Source: Aneurinibacillus aneurinilyticus ATCC 12856 (GTDB taxonomy: Bacteria; Bacillota; Bacilli; Aneurinibacillales; Aneurinibacillaceae). From it: a DNA stretch of 64,000 bases. The translations under genes and the position numbers were made by a program. Shown piece by piece: positions 1-8,600 of this stretch (within the stretch, counting starts at the first letter, position 1; every line of letters starts with the position of its first letter). The stretch is from contig NZ_KE952747.1 in assembly GCF_000466385.1 (NCBI RefSeq), forward strand, positions 1,031 to 65,030, written 5' to 3'. The notes beneath the pieces were generated by a model, which saw nothing but the letters and a program-made list of their open reading frames with translations, was not told the origin of the DNA and did not search any database.

Positions 1-44
1 TACTGGATAATCAACACCCTTGGTAATTTATATAATATTTCCTA

Positions 45-1151
45 TCAAAACGGAGGTGCATCATCTGTCGTATCCGTTTCATAGGTGGCAGGTTTTCCTT
101 GTTTTTGCTTAATACGTATCATTACATCCTCAAGCTCATCCGGTTGAAGCAATTCAATGGGAGAGACACCTTTTTCAAACTCAAATCCCTCTCCTTCAAT
201 CAATACAACGTATCGTTCACCCAGCTTTGCGATATGAATCGAATCTCCAAAATCGGCCAAGAGCGCCTTCACCGTGATATGATCCAGTTTTAGCTTCATT
301 TCTAAATCAGGTCTTTGCTCTACCAGTGCGGCTGCCGCTTCTACGACCTGCTCATTCGACCACCTTTGCTGTAATTCACGTTTCTCGCTTGCAGCCCAGA
401 TTTCCATTGCCTCTTCTTCCTGCTGTTTTTCTTGACTTTCTTCCTCGTAGACTGTCTCAATATACTGTTGTACCATCTCCATCACTTGGGTATTCACCAT
501 TTCTGGCAATGATTGGTCGTATTCGACGAATTTAAGAAAGTCCTCAAAATAACGGGCATGGGACGCTTGGTGGATTTTTAATTCCCATTCTTCTAGCATG
601 CCTTCTTCCGGCATATGAGGATATTGAATGGATTTCATGTTCTTGGCACTAATCGCCATCTCTACCTGACTAATGAGGCTGCGCTCGTCCGTAACGGTTG
701 CTATTTTAGGTTCGAAATCGCATTTAAGTACAAATGCAAATGGCTCATCGAAATACTTTGTAAGCTGGGTACGTGCAACGATCAACGCTCCTCCCCGAAT
801 AGCGCTTGTATTCATATACGTGCGCACCAAATCCTCGCTATGGCGCCGGAACTCCTCCTTACTGGCAGCGCCGCGAAGACGGGCGAATAAATTGTAATTT
901 GGATTGCTATCAAGCCCATGGCCGGGTTCAACGATGAAGCGACCAATTTTTGTTGGAGCCTGTTCTGTTTTTGGATTGCGTTCAACTTTTCGTTTAATAA
1001 CACGGGCAAATTCACCGTCAAGAAAGTCTTTCAGCGTGCTGTTCGTATATTCATTTTCCGCTAGCGTCTGATAATGTTTATATCCTTTCTCCGCATTTTC
1101 TCCTTCACCGCGCACAACGAAAAAAGAAAGATATTGTACAGTGCATTCCAT
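45..1151 (-). CDS. Conserved protein of unknown function (DUF3900-like)
   Basis: The protein has 368 residues. It is soluble, with no signal peptide or membrane segment. The overall look matches a Bacillus family of unknown function that I recall as DUF3900; I cannot confirm that without a search. Visible features are an N-terminal mixed alpha/beta region, a glutamate- and glutamine-rich stretch around residues 235-265 that is probably a helix or coiled coil, and an acidic Thr/Asp-rich C-terminus. The ATG start has a GGAGAG site six bases upstream. It is a single-gene unit, and its 3' end lies 44 bases from the window edge. No function can be assigned. Confidence 0.7.
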   Translation of the reverse strand: MECTVQYLSFFVVRGEGENAEKGYKHYQTLAENEYTNSTLKDFLDGEFARVIKRKVERNPKTEQAPTKIGRFIVEPGHGLDSNPNYNLFARLRGAASKEEFRRHSEDLVRTYMNTSAIRGGALIVARTQLTKYFDEPFAFVLKCDFEPKIATVTDERSLISQVEMAISAKNMKSIQYPHMPEEGMLEEWELKIHQASHARYFEDFLKFVEYDQSLPEMVNTQVMEMVQQYIETVYEEESQEKQQEEEAMEIWAASEKRELQQRWSNEQVVEAAAALVEQRPDLEMKLKLDHITVKALLADFGDSIHIAKLGERYVVLIEGEGFEFEKGVSPIELLQPDELEDVMIRIKQKQGKPATYETDTTDDAPPF

Positions 1152-1346
1152 GCATGTCTCTCCGTTCCTATATAGAATTCATTTGAGATAGTAACAAATG
1201 GTCAGGTGGTTAGAGGGTGGAAAGTCAAAGAAGGAAGTGCATGCATCAAATCAGATACATATAAATAGAAGCCTCTCCACCTCTGCTATTGTAGCTTGTT
1301 TGTAGCACGTATAAAAGAGAAAAAGAGTCTATAGAGCGCCCGAACG

Positions 1347-1375
1347 TTTTCATTTACATAAAAATTAAGTATGAT
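1347..1375 (+). promoter_or_regulatory. Candidate sigma-A promoter for the DUF4931 gene
   Basis: TTTTCA and TATGAT are separated by 17 bases in an AT-rich region, about 45 bases before the start codon at 1418. The -35 box is a weak match. The rest of the gap 1152-1417 shows nothing else I can name. Confidence 0.4.
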
Positions 1376-1417
1376 TTTAGTAACCAATAAAAATTATACA
1401 GATAAAGAGGATGGTCT

Positions 1418-2200
1418 ATGTATACATATATGAACTTTCAGACCAATATCGCACGGACCAAGCCGTCCACCTTGCACAATAAAGAAGACAGCTGTCCGTT
1501 CTGCGATAGAGAAACGATCTTCAAAGAGGGGGTTGTTCTTAACCAGAGCGGTCCATTTCTATTAATCGAAAACAAATTTCAAACGCTTGAACGTGCATAT
1601 CAGATGGTGCTGGTGGAGACAAAAACATGTCAGGATGATTTATCAATATATGATAAACCCCATCTGCATGCACTGTTCGATTTTGCGATGCGTAACTGGG
1701 AAGCCCTTGAATCCAGTGGAAAATACCGTTCCGTCATCTTTTTCAAAAACCATGGAATCCATTCCGGGGGGTCCATTTACCATGCACATATGCAAATGGT
1801 AGGGCTGTATAACACCGACTACCGTGAACACCTCCACCCAGAGCAGTTTAGCGGTCTTGTCATCGACTGTGTACCTGGTGTCGAATTCAATCTCTCTACC
1901 CGTCCACGAGGCGGATTTACAGAATTCAATGTCGTACTCAGCAACCGAAGCGCGTTGCATAAAATGGCTGAATATGTACAAATTGCAGTCCATTTCCTGC
2001 TTACACATATGAATAAGCGCTATAAAAGCTACAACATTTTCTTCTACGAGTATAAGGGCGACATCATTGCAAAAATCGTATTGCGTGCGCCAGGTTCCCC
2101 GTACTTAATGGGATACTCTATTATCCAGGTGCCCAATAATCTTGCTGATACGGTACAGCGCATCCAATCGCTATACTTTTCCAAAACAGCGCCTATATAA
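1418..2200 (+). CDS. DUF4931 family, galactose-1-phosphate uridylyltransferase / HIT-like protein
   Basis: The protein has 260 residues with the HIT/GalT superfamily fold signature. A CPFC pair near residue 26 could bind zinc. The nucleotide-binding histidine motif is YHAHMQMV near residues 125-132 (His-x-His-x-Gln), preceded by a Gly-rich HSGGS turn. GalT-like enzymes use the middle histidine to carry a nucleotidyl group, so nucleotidyl transfer or hydrolysis is likely; the substrate is unknown. The start has an AGAGGAT site seven bases upstream. The gene stands alone between a candidate promoter and a strong terminator. Confidence 0.75.
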   Translation: MYTYMNFQTNIARTKPSTLHNKEDSCPFCDRETIFKEGVVLNQSGPFLLIENKFQTLERAYQMVLVETKTCQDDLSIYDKPHLHALFDFAMRNWEALESSGKYRSVIFFKNHGIHSGGSIYHAHMQMVGLYNTDYREHLHPEQFSGLVIDCVPGVEFNLSTRPRGGFTEFNVVLSNRSALHKMAEYVQIAVHFLLTHMNKRYKSYNIFFYEYKGDIIAKIVLRAPGSPYLMGYSIIQVPNNLADTVQRIQSLYFSKTAPI

Positions 2201-2218
2201 TATTCAAACAACGATAAC

Positions 2219-2249
2219 GCCGCGTGTTCCAAATTTGGGAACACGCGGC
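2219..2249 (+). terminator. Rho-independent terminator after the DUF4931 gene
   Basis: A perfect 12-bp stem (GCCGCGTGTTCC with its complement) closes a 7-base loop 18 bases after the stop codon. The tail is only moderately T-rich (GCTCTTGTCTT). From here to 2451 I see no gene. Confidence 0.75.
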
Positions 2250-2451
2250 GCTCTTGTCTTCTCTCTATTTTCCACCTATCGTCTCATTCATACACACCAT
2301 TTCTGCAAGCGTCTGCTCGTCAACCTCTTATCACTCTGAAGCCGAGGCCTTTGATTTTAAATGGAGCTGGCCAGTTGTTTTAATGTTTGCCGCATAAAGC
2401 GGCATTTTGCCTGATTGTGAAGGAAAGGCGGAAGATTTATGCACCCTTCTA

Positions 2452-3219
2452 CTATAGACCTTTTTTTCTGATTTCTGCCAGCACCCCATCCCATAGTCTA
2501 CCGCGCATAAGAAGCGAACGGCGTGCCACTTCCAGCGCATCTTCCGTTTTCTTCTCATCCTGACCACACAAACTCTCCAATAGCTTCTGTGCTAGCGGAC
2601 CATGATCATCTCCATCGAGTTCAATATGACGACGCAAGTAATAATCAAGACGCTCATTGGTAGCACCCTTTTTTTCAAGCGCATCCACCAATAGTTCAAA
2701 CATATCAGGGATTAAGCCTTCACGACCATAGAAAAAGGCGGCAGCTACCTCATGTATCTTTCCATTCATTGCCGTATATATATTATACGCTACAAACTCA
2801 CGCACTGAAACCGGGATCACTTCCTGATCCAAAGCTTCCACATAATCTTCTCCATTCCGAAGCTGATCCAAAAATGCGCAAATTGGCGCCCTATCTGCTC
2901 CCACTTCCCCCATCGCTTCCAAATATAGCTGGAAGTGGCTTGCATATCCCCCACGTCCGTCTTCATCAGATTCCTCTGCTAGCACAATTTCATTAATAAA
3001 GCGCGTATAGTTCGGCGTCTCATTCGGTATCCATGGTACATCTACCGAGGTGACTTCCCGCTGTAGCCGTTTAAGTAACGTCATAAAATCCCATACTGCA
3101 AATACATGGTGCTTCATGAGCACCCTTACTCTCTCCGGCGTTGTCATCTGTGCATACATAGGATGCGCGAGCAATTCATCGCGCACTGCTTCAAGTGTTT
3201 GTAACGCTGTAGAATGCAT
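2452..3219 (-). CDS. DUF3050 family, heme-oxygenase-like fold protein
   Basis: The protein has 255 residues. Conserved pieces match the DUF3050 family: HHVFAVWDFM near residues 37-46 and HIELDGDDHGP near residues 192-202. Paired histidine and acidic residues on helices are typical of heme-oxygenase-like diiron or cofactor-independent enzymes such as TenA and PqqC relatives. A redox role on a small molecule is possible, but no substrate is evident. It is a monocistronic gene; its start ATG lies downstream of a weak GGGAGGAAAT site. The 3' side is free of genes for about 200 bases. Confidence 0.75.
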   Translation of the reverse strand: MHSTALQTLEAVRDELLAHPMYAQMTTPERVRVLMKHHVFAVWDFMTLLKRLQREVTSVDVPWIPNETPNYTRFINEIVLAEESDEDGRGGYASHFQLYLEAMGEVGADRAPICAFLDQLRNGEDYVEALDQEVIPVSVREFVAYNIYTAMNGKIHEVAAAFFYGREGLIPDMFELLVDALEKKGATNERLDYYLRRHIELDGDDHGPLAQKLLESLCGQDEKKTEDALEVARRSLLMRGRLWDGVLAEIRKKGL

Positions 3220-3382
3220 AATTTCCTCCCACGCTGTCAGTCTCGTTATCTTATACCCATGTTCCCTAGTGTATATTCACTTGTCAGTTTGTACAAGTAA
3301 GAAATCATATTCATTTGTGAACGGTTAGGCGCTGTGTGAAACGGGCGCCATATCAAAACCTTCGAGCATAACATACACGCGC

Positions 3383-3802
3383 TTATCCGTGAGATGACTC
3401 CTCCATTATCGTAGGTAATCGATGTACCTCTAACTTCTGACGTACTTCTGGTGAAATCGGTTGCGATTTTTGGTTCTCATAATCAAAATAAACATAGGTT
3501 GCACTACCCTTGGCACATAGTTGTTCCTCCTGATACAGCTCTTCATAAAGGGTAAAGCTGCTATTTCCGATACGCTTGACCCAGATACGCACCTCTACCT
3601 CCCAGCCAAAATAAATTTGGCGGAGAAAGTCAACATTCATATTTACGATAATCAATGGAAAGGTGCGCATATCCCCGCTCGGATTAAACAAGCGATAAAC
3701 CGGCTCCCGTGCTGCTTCAAACCACACGGGGAGTGTCGTATTGCTAATATGTCCGGTTCCATTCGTCTCGGACATACGAGGCTGAATAACAGTTGCATAC
3801 AT
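3383..3802 (-). CDS. Acyl-CoA thioesterase, 4HBT hotdog family
   Basis: The protein has 139 residues, the usual size for a single-hotdog 4-hydroxybenzoyl-CoA-thioesterase-type enzyme. The motif LPVWFEAAREPVYRLF near residues 25-40 holds the catalytic-loop acidic residue. It is followed by the FPLIIVNMNVDFLRQIYFG strand pair and the WVKRIGNSSFTL strand. It should hydrolyse acyl-CoA thioesters in the cytosol. I chose the ATG at 3802, which has AAAGGAGAG seven bases upstream. The longer open frame (to 3958) would run back through a terminator hairpin and has a basic, composition-biased N-terminus, so it is rejected. Confidence 0.8.
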   Translation of the reverse strand: MYATVIQPRMSETNGTGHISNTTLPVWFEAAREPVYRLFNPSGDMRTFPLIIVNMNVDFLRQIYFGWEVEVRIWVKRIGNSSFTLYEELYQEEQLCAKGSATYVYFDYENQKSQPISPEVRQKLEVHRLPTIMEESSHG

Positions 3803-3891
3803 AGGATTCTCTCCTTTATTTTGTTTTTTATCTCTGTTTCTTTTTCGATGTCCAGGATCAACTACCCTGCTCCAATTTCTTATCCATAAAC

Positions 3892-3924
3892 AAAAAACTT
3901 TTGACCGGGGATTCCGGTCAAAAG
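3892..3924 (-). terminator. Terminator overlapping the stop codon of the upstream gene
   Basis: An 11-bp stem, CTTTTGACCGG paired with its complement, has a 5-base loop and is followed on the minus strand by six T. The upstream arm contains the stop codon of the gene 3918-4361. It separates that gene from the thioesterase gene. Confidence 0.85.
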
Positions 3925-4361
3925 CTTTCATCATTTTCTTCTTCATTTTTTCCCTCAAATGAAGCGATCAAATCGCGAATATTCACCCGTCCCGTACGAT
4001 TCGTATCAAGAAATTTAACACGGGCATCACTCGGCACACCGGTATCGTCCTGAATGAACCCGATAACGATGCAGCGGCGGTCCCGGTGTTTTTTCTTTAA
4101 CGCATTTAGTGGCTGTACTACATACTCCTTGCCCAGTTCGATTTTAACAGCATAATGCTTTTCATCATTTAAGTATGTATTGACCATACACGCGATTACT
4201 TTTCCGCGACGGTCCGTAAAAAAATCAATATAACTGGACGTCACAACGTTTTCCCTCGCTCTCTTCCTGTTCTCTGCTTTGTACCATCTTTTTGCCCACC
4301 AGAAATAGATAACTAATCCCATAAGACCATAATATATGATAGCAAACCTATTTTTCCACAA
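3918..4361 (-). CDS. Unknown membrane-anchored protein
   Basis: The protein has 147 residues. One N-terminal transmembrane helix (about residues 7-22, rich in Tyr, Ile and Trp) is followed by a basic stretch and a soluble domain of about 115 residues with alternating strands, then an acidic C-terminal tail. The soluble part faces the cytosol if the positive-inside rule holds. I do not recognise the family. The terminator stem overlaps its last codons. A run of A/T hairpins lies upstream. Confidence 0.6.
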   Translation of the reverse strand: MWKNRFAIIYYGLMGLVIYFWWAKRWYKAENRKRARENVVTSSYIDFFTDRRGKVIACMVNTYLNDEKHYAVKIELGKEYVVQPLNALKKKHRDRRCIVIGFIQDDTGVPSDARVKFLDTNRTGRVNIRDLIASFEGKNEEENDESF

Positions 4362-4403
4362 CTTTTTACACCGTAAAAAAGTTACAAAAAGCTTTTTTTT
4401 CTT

Positions 4404-4426
4404 AAAAAAAAGCCCTATAAAGGGCT
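4404..4426 (-). terminator. Terminator after the 74-residue gene
   Basis: A 6-bp stem AGCCCT/AGGGCT is followed on the minus strand by eight T. It lies 30 bases beyond the stop at 4455. Confidence 0.8.
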
Positions 4427-4454
4427 CCTATAAAAACCGCAAGATTGCAGCGTA

Positions 4455-4679
4455 TCATTCTATACTCTCGAAACGCCCAACGATTTCACCGCTCTCATAG
4501 CTTTTTAATGCATCATGGTAAGGAACTAAGTTATTATCTTTTAGAAATGATGTAAATTCTTCCCTGGAAAGTTGGCCAATAAGCACATCACTTTCTGTAG
4601 TGAATGAAGTTCGCCCTCCCTTGACAGCATCAAAATACATGATGCTGGAGCAAGCAGGCTGCAGCTTTACTTGAATCAT
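4455..4679 (-). CDS. Small protein of unknown function (74 residues)
   Basis: I chose the ATG at 4679 because GGAGGGG sits 7-8 bases upstream; the longer frame (to 4724) has no such site. The protein has two short beta-like segments, a Ser-Ser-Ile-Met-Tyr-Phe turn, and a C-terminal half reading like a helix-turn-helix-sized alpha domain, but no recognisable motif. It lies 68 bases downstream of the lipoprotein gene on the same strand and may be co-transcribed with it. Confidence 0.55.
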   Translation of the reverse strand: MIQVKLQPACSSIMYFDAVKGGRTSFTTESDVLIGQLSREEFTSFLKDNNLVPYHDALKSYESGEIVGRFESIE

Positions 4680-4746
4680 AAAAAAAGCCCCTCCTTCACA
4701 TTTATTTTGCCCGTTTAGGAACAAAATATGTGAACAAGGGACTTTC

Positions 4747-5175
4747 TTATTCTTTGCGTACGAATGTAACCGGGAATGTTTCTTTGCGGTTGGGGCTCCA
4801 GTCTACCGTTACTGTAAACGTACTGTCCTCCCCTCTTCGTTCGCACCCGGTACAACTTGTACGGTAGATAATGCTGCTTTTATTATTCATGTCGTCTTCG
4901 CTTCCACTTACCTCTTCACCAAGCCCTGCAAGACGATAACGGACATTATATACAGATTCGATATCAGCTGACTTATAGGAAAGACGTAATATTTGCTGCT
5001 CCTTTTTACTGTCCGCTGTATGGATAACCGTCAGTAAAGCTTTCCAGTTATCCGATTGACCGACATACAGAAGCGTCTCCCGCTTATCTCCGCATCCTGC
5101 AATCAGAACAATGCATAGGAGAACTGCCACAAGCCACATCCACCTATCATATCGCTTCCGTTGCAAATATGTCAC
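4747..5175 (-). CDS. Lipoprotein of unknown function
   Basis: The protein has 142 residues. It has a type II signal peptide: basic start, hydrophobic core near residues 13-25, and lipobox LIAGC with Cys28 as the lipid-attached residue. The mature part has beta-strand character and a CTGC pair near residue 109 that could form a disulfide or bind metal. It should be anchored on the outer face of the membrane. The start is GTG and overlaps the stop of a small upstream frame by GTGA, which suggests translational coupling. Confidence 0.7.
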   Translation of the reverse strand: MTYLQRKRYDRWMWLVAVLLCIVLIAGCGDKRETLLYVGQSDNWKALLTVIHTADSKKEQQILRLSYKSADIESVYNVRYRLAGLGEEVSGSEDDMNNKSSIIYRTSCTGCERRGEDSTFTVTVDWSPNRKETFPVTFVRKE

Positions 5176-5330
5176 AGGCTCATGACTTCCTGCACGATTT
5201 TTATGTTTTGCGCCCCTTTCTTTTTCTTTTCAGACGCAAACACTTTAGCTTCATCAAGCGTGCTGAACGCTTCGACTTTTTTGTACAAAAAACCGAAATC
5301 TGTCATCGCATCGTAAATCACCATATACAT
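5172..5330 (-). CDS. Possible small gene coupled to the lipoprotein gene
   Basis: A 52-residue open frame starting at ATG 5330 ends in TGA, which overlaps the GTG start of the lipoprotein gene. Its sequence has good coding character: an amphipathic N-terminus (MYMVIYDAMTDFGFLYK), then a lysine-rich helix. No clear ribosome site lies before the ATG. The frame stays open further upstream to about 5400, where a purine-rich AAGGAAAAGGGGG lies, so the true start may be non-ATG and further upstream. The family is not recognised. Confidence 0.4.
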   Translation of the reverse strand: MYMVIYDAMTDFGFLYKKVEAFSTLDEAKVFASEKKKKGAQNIKIVQEVMSL

Positions 5331-5425
5331 AAGCGCATACGCGGCAGAGCCTGCACCTGATGCGGCGCGATTCCCGGCTCTTCGCTTCCCCCTTTTCCTT
5401 TTTATAATCTATTTACTCGTACTTG

Positions 5426-5442
5426 CTGGGCCAAAAGCCCAG
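5426..5442 (-). other. Short hairpin after the aspartokinase gene
   Basis: CTGGGC pairs with GCCCAG around a 5-base loop, 26 bases after the stop codon. There is no T-run on the minus strand, so it is a weak terminator at best, or an mRNA 3' stabiliser. Confidence 0.35.
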
Positions 5443-5467
5443 TCAATTGTACGAATCTTCCTCCGTA

Positions 5468-6871
5468 TTAGCGGTAGCTCATCGCCTCTTCTGTTGCTGC
5501 CGTTTCGCTTGCGGCATTATTTTGGCTAAAGAACTCCTCATAAATAGCACGGACAGCTTTTTGCTCATCGACAGCTTTCACAGCAAACATCATGCTGACT
5601 TCTGATGATCCCTGGTTAATCATCTCAATATTAACGTGGGCCCGTGCCAATGCACTCGCTGCCCGGGCTGTCGTACCGACATTGTGACGCATCCCTTCGC
5701 CTACGAGCATAATCATTGACATGTCCCGTTCGAATACAATGTCATCGACCGCAAGTTCTGTGCGAACGCGTTCTGTAATGCGACGCTCTACTTCATCATC
5801 GATTTTGTCGTCCTTCAGAATAACGGAAATGTCATCGATACCTGACGGGATGTGCTCGTACGATAGGTCTTCGTCTTCCAGAATATGAAGCAGGCGACGT
5901 CCGAAACCAATTTCGCGGTTCATCAAGTATTTGCTTACGTAAATACTGCAAAATCCGCCGTCACTCGCGATACCTACTACCGGATTTCCATTGCCTTCCC
6001 GCTCAAATACGATCATTGTACCCGGTGCAGCCGGATTGTTTGTATTCTTGATGCAAACCGGAATACCGGCGCGAAAGGCCGGAATGAGGGCCTCATCATG
6101 GAATACGGAGAAGCCAGCATACGACAGCTCTCGCATCTCACGATAGGTGAGCTTCTGGATCGGCTGCGGATCTGCCACAATATTCGGATTAGCCGAGAAT
6201 ACCGAATCAACATCGGTAAAGTTCTCGTACAAATCCGCCTCGACTGCTGCTGCCAGAATCGACCCGGTAATATCAGAACCACCGCGTGAGAATGTCACCA
6301 GTTCACCGGATGGCGAATACCCAAAGAAGCCTGGGAAAATCTGAATTCCCTCCTCATGACGAAGCGCTTTTAAATTCTCATACGATTCGGCAAGCACCTG
6401 GGCATTTCCGTGCTCTTCACTTACAAAAAGACCCGCCTCTTTTGGATTGACGTACCTTGCCTGAACACCTTTGCTCTGCAAATAGCGCGCTACTACTTTG
6501 GCATTGTTATCTTCCCCGCTAGCTTTTATCGCATCCATAAACATCTCGGGTTTACTTCTATCAAGTGCAAGGCGCTCCCGCAGATCTGCCTCGATTAATT
6601 GTACAAGCTCTTCCGATAATGCAAGCCCCTCTGCAATATCACGGTAACGGGCTACGACAGCGGCCAGCTCCGCTTCCGCTTCTCCTTCCGCCAGATACCG
6701 CTCGGCAAGCGCAATTAATAAATCCGTCACTTTCGTATCGTTTTTGTCTCGCTTACCTGGAGCAGATACGACAACAACTTTTCGCTCGGCATCCGCAAGT
6801 ACGATGTCGCATACTTTTTTGATTTGTGCCGCACTGGCCAAGGATGTTCCTCCGAATTTTGCTACTTTCAT
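5468..6871 (-). CDS. lysC: Aspartate kinase (aspartokinase III type)
   Basis: This enzyme phosphorylates aspartate, the first step to lysine, threonine, methionine and diaminopimelate. The protein has 467 residues. The N-terminal kinase signature is KFGGTSLAS, followed by VVVVSAPGKRDKNDTKVTDLL, and SRGGSDITG lies near residue 205. Two C-terminal ACT domains (about residues 310-450), including the strand motif EDLSYEHIPSGIDDISVI, give feedback control. The length and kinase motifs match the monofunctional class of B. subtilis YclM/ThrD and E. coli LysC rather than the split alpha/beta class. I start it at the ATG at 6871, with GGGG about seven bases upstream, rather than at GTG 6886. A TATAAT-like box lies about 75 bases upstream. 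Confidence 0.9.
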   Translation of the reverse strand: MKVAKFGGTSLASAAQIKKVCDIVLADAERKVVVVSAPGKRDKNDTKVTDLLIALAERYLAEGEAEAELAAVVARYRDIAEGLALSEELVQLIEADLRERLALDRSKPEMFMDAIKASGEDNNAKVVARYLQSKGVQARYVNPKEAGLFVSEEHGNAQVLAESYENLKALRHEEGIQIFPGFFGYSPSGELVTFSRGGSDITGSILAAAVEADLYENFTDVDSVFSANPNIVADPQPIQKLTYREMRELSYAGFSVFHDEALIPAFRAGIPVCIKNTNNPAAPGTMIVFEREGNGNPVVGIASDGGFCSIYVSKYLMNREIGFGRRLLHILEDEDLSYEHIPSGIDDISVILKDDKIDDEVERRITERVRTELAVDDIVFERDMSMIMLVGEGMRHNVGTTARAASALARAHVNIEMINQGSSEVSMMFAVKAVDEQKAVRAIYEEFFSQNNAASETAATEEAMSYR

Positions 6872-6987
6872 CTCTCTGTCCCCCACTTTTGTATTTCAAG
6901 GTTGTACTTACGCTTTTGTCTATTTTCCGAATACTCATATATTATACTTTTGTGACAAAAAAGAAAATACCCTGCCGCTTTTTCTCC

Positions 6988-7644
6988 CTACAATTGCTTG
7001 CGGCTAAAAATTATCTCTCCCTTAAGCGCCTGCGTGGCCAGCATATCCGCTTCTTTATTTTCCGCACGTCCAATCGATTCATAATGCGGTTTAAGCCCTA
7101 ACTCTGCAAGCTTCGCTTCGATTCTGTCTATCCAGCGATTCTCCCGTTCTTCAAATACTGGCCATTCGCCACCTAATTGGTTTAACACCACTTGTGAATC
7201 GCCTCGAAACGTCACCGGCAAATGGTGTGCTCCGAGCGTTTCCAGTTCACGAAGCGCCAGCCAAAATGCTGCATATTCTGCATCATTATTAGAATCGATC
7301 GCTTCGACTACCTCATTCTTGCGAATACGATATGGTTTATTGTTCTGTTCAAAATAGATGACCACACCGAGGCCAGCTACGCGATACTCCTTATGATAGC
7401 CTCCATCAAAATATACGATAAGATTATGAGGCTCAGTTTCAACTTCTTTCAGTAGCTTCTGAAGCTCCTTTTTCGTCCACGACTCACCCTCTTCATCATG
7501 AAAAGCAAGGCTTTGTACCCGTCCGGTTTTCTCGATGTCTTTTGCCAGCTGAATCGCTTCTGTGCCTGCCATCCATTGAGAAGTAAACGTCGTATACGCT
7601 TTGCCATTTGACGCTTTATACTCCCATGTTATGCTGACCTTCAT
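6988..7644 (-). CDS. RNase H-like (reverse-transcriptase-like) domain protein
   Basis: The protein has 218 residues. The C-terminal two thirds is an RNase HI fold. Its carboxylates are the Asp of YFDGG (about residue 79), the Glu of SNNDAEYAAFWLAL (about 118), the Asp of FRGDSQVVLNQL (about 148) and the acidic residue of ENKEADMLATQAL (about 198). All four catalytic positions appear present, so RNA/DNA hybrid cleavage is plausible. The N-terminal 70 residues form a separate small domain. It resembles the B. subtilis YpeP/YpdQ group. It is likely to be transcribed just upstream of the aspartokinase gene, with about 115 bases between them. Confidence 0.8.
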   Translation of the reverse strand: MKVSITWEYKASNGKAYTTFTSQWMAGTEAIQLAKDIEKTGRVQSLAFHDEEGESWTKKELQKLLKEVETEPHNLIVYFDGGYHKEYRVAGLGVVIYFEQNNKPYRIRKNEVVEAIDSNNDAEYAAFWLALRELETLGAHHLPVTFRGDSQVVLNQLGGEWPVFEERENRWIDRIEAKLAELGLKPHYESIGRAENKEADMLATQALKGEIIFSRKQL

Positions 7645-7678
7645 TACTTCTGCCTCCTGTACGCAAAGGATAGATGTA

Positions 7679-7709
7679 CAAAAATCCCGCCTGTATCGAC
7701 GGGATTTTT
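7679..7709 (-). terminator. Terminator after the 212-residue gene
   Basis: A 9-bp stem AAAATCCCG/CGGGATTTT with T-rich flanks on both sides can act in both directions. It lies just past the stop at 7718. Confidence 0.85.
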
Positions 7710-7717
7710 CGTTTGTT

Positions 7718-8356
7718 TTATTTTACGTAACGCAGGAATTGTTTGCGAGTGTTATTAAATCGTTTATAAGCCTCAGAAATTTCTTCAAGCGTATCCCAAG
7801 TCAAAATTTCATCCGCGTCTTCTTCTACGCGTATAATCTCTTTATCGGCCAGTGACATTATTTTATGCTTCAATGTGTCTACTTGCGCCTTATACTGTTC
7901 TTCGCTCTTATGATAATCGGCCAGATTTGTATACGTTCCTTCTGTACCGGGCATTTGCAGCAAGTACACATCATCGCTCATAACAACCATGACCGGTCTA
8001 TCTTCTTGATCCGGAAAATCTTTTGCAATAACAGCAGTTCCCTCTCCTGCTTCGAGCACATCCCATTCTCCGTAGTTCTCTGTCAGCTCCGTATCCATTG
8101 TCTGATTGTAGCGTGCCTGTAGCATTTCTCTCAAGATGCCACACATTTCCTCTGCTTCCTCGCGGCTTTTGAAATACACTTCATTTCCGTTCTCAATAAA
8201 GCCACCATGCTCAACCGCAATGTCCCGATAGCTTGTACCGAGTACTTTGTCAATCGTATCGTTGCGAAGAAGGCCTTCCCTCGCATTGACTGATACAAGA
8301 TAATATGTAACTTCTTTTAATGAATCAACATATCTGTTTACTTTGACGGTTATTTC
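7718..8356 (-). CDS. Unknown cytosolic protein (212 residues)
   Basis: I start it at the ATG at 8356 because AGGAGG lies seven bases upstream; the longer frame to 8413 lacks a site. The protein is acidic, with an N-terminal ferredoxin-like strand-helix pattern (residues 1-90), a middle strand-rich part, and a helical C-terminus ending in basic residues. I do not recognise a family. It stands alone between terminators. Confidence 0.6.
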   Translation of the reverse strand, partial: EITVKVNRYVDSLKEVTYYLVSVNAREGLLRNDTIDKVLGTSYRDIAVEHGGFIENGNEVYFKSREEAEEMCGILREMLQARYNQTMDTELTENYGEWDVLEAGEGTAVIAKDFPDQEDRPVMVVMSDDVYLLQMPGTEGTYTNLADYHKSEEQYKAQVDTLKHKIMSLADKEIIRVEEDADEILTWDTLEEISEAYKRFNNTRKQFLRYVK

Positions 8357-8506
8357 CATCCATAAACCTCCTAGGAGTGCTGCCATGAAAGCTCGCTCAA
8401 ATTTAACCCACAATGCATTTTACCATTTTCTGCGCCGCTGTTTCAAATGAAAGCTCCGGCAATTTTATAGAAAGTCTTATGCCCCCTTGTTGGCTTTATG
8501 TAAAAT

Positions 8507-8549
8507 AGCAAAATCAGCAAGTCTCTCCTAATAGAGTTACTTGCTGATT
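8507..8549 (-). terminator. Terminator at the end of the eut operon
   Basis: An 11-bp stem AATCAGCAAGT/ACTTGCTGATT plus an inner CTCT/AGAG stem lies about 50 bases past the eutH stop. On the minus strand it is followed by TTTTGCTATTTT. I see nothing else in 8357-8600. Confidence 0.8.
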
Positions 8550-8600
8550 GAGCGCGAATTCGTGGGAAATAAGCATTATCTCCACTGATGAAGATTGCCT

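Noticed and set aside
2331-2567. 78-codon minus-strand frame overlapping the end of the DUF3050 gene
   Set aside because: It has a shadow-like Arg/Lys/Trp-biased composition, no ribosome site, and covers the 3' end of a real gene in another frame.
3803-3958. N-terminal extension of the thioesterase gene
   Set aside because: It overlaps the previous gene and its terminator, is Lys/Arg-rich, and the internal ATG has a consensus ribosome site.
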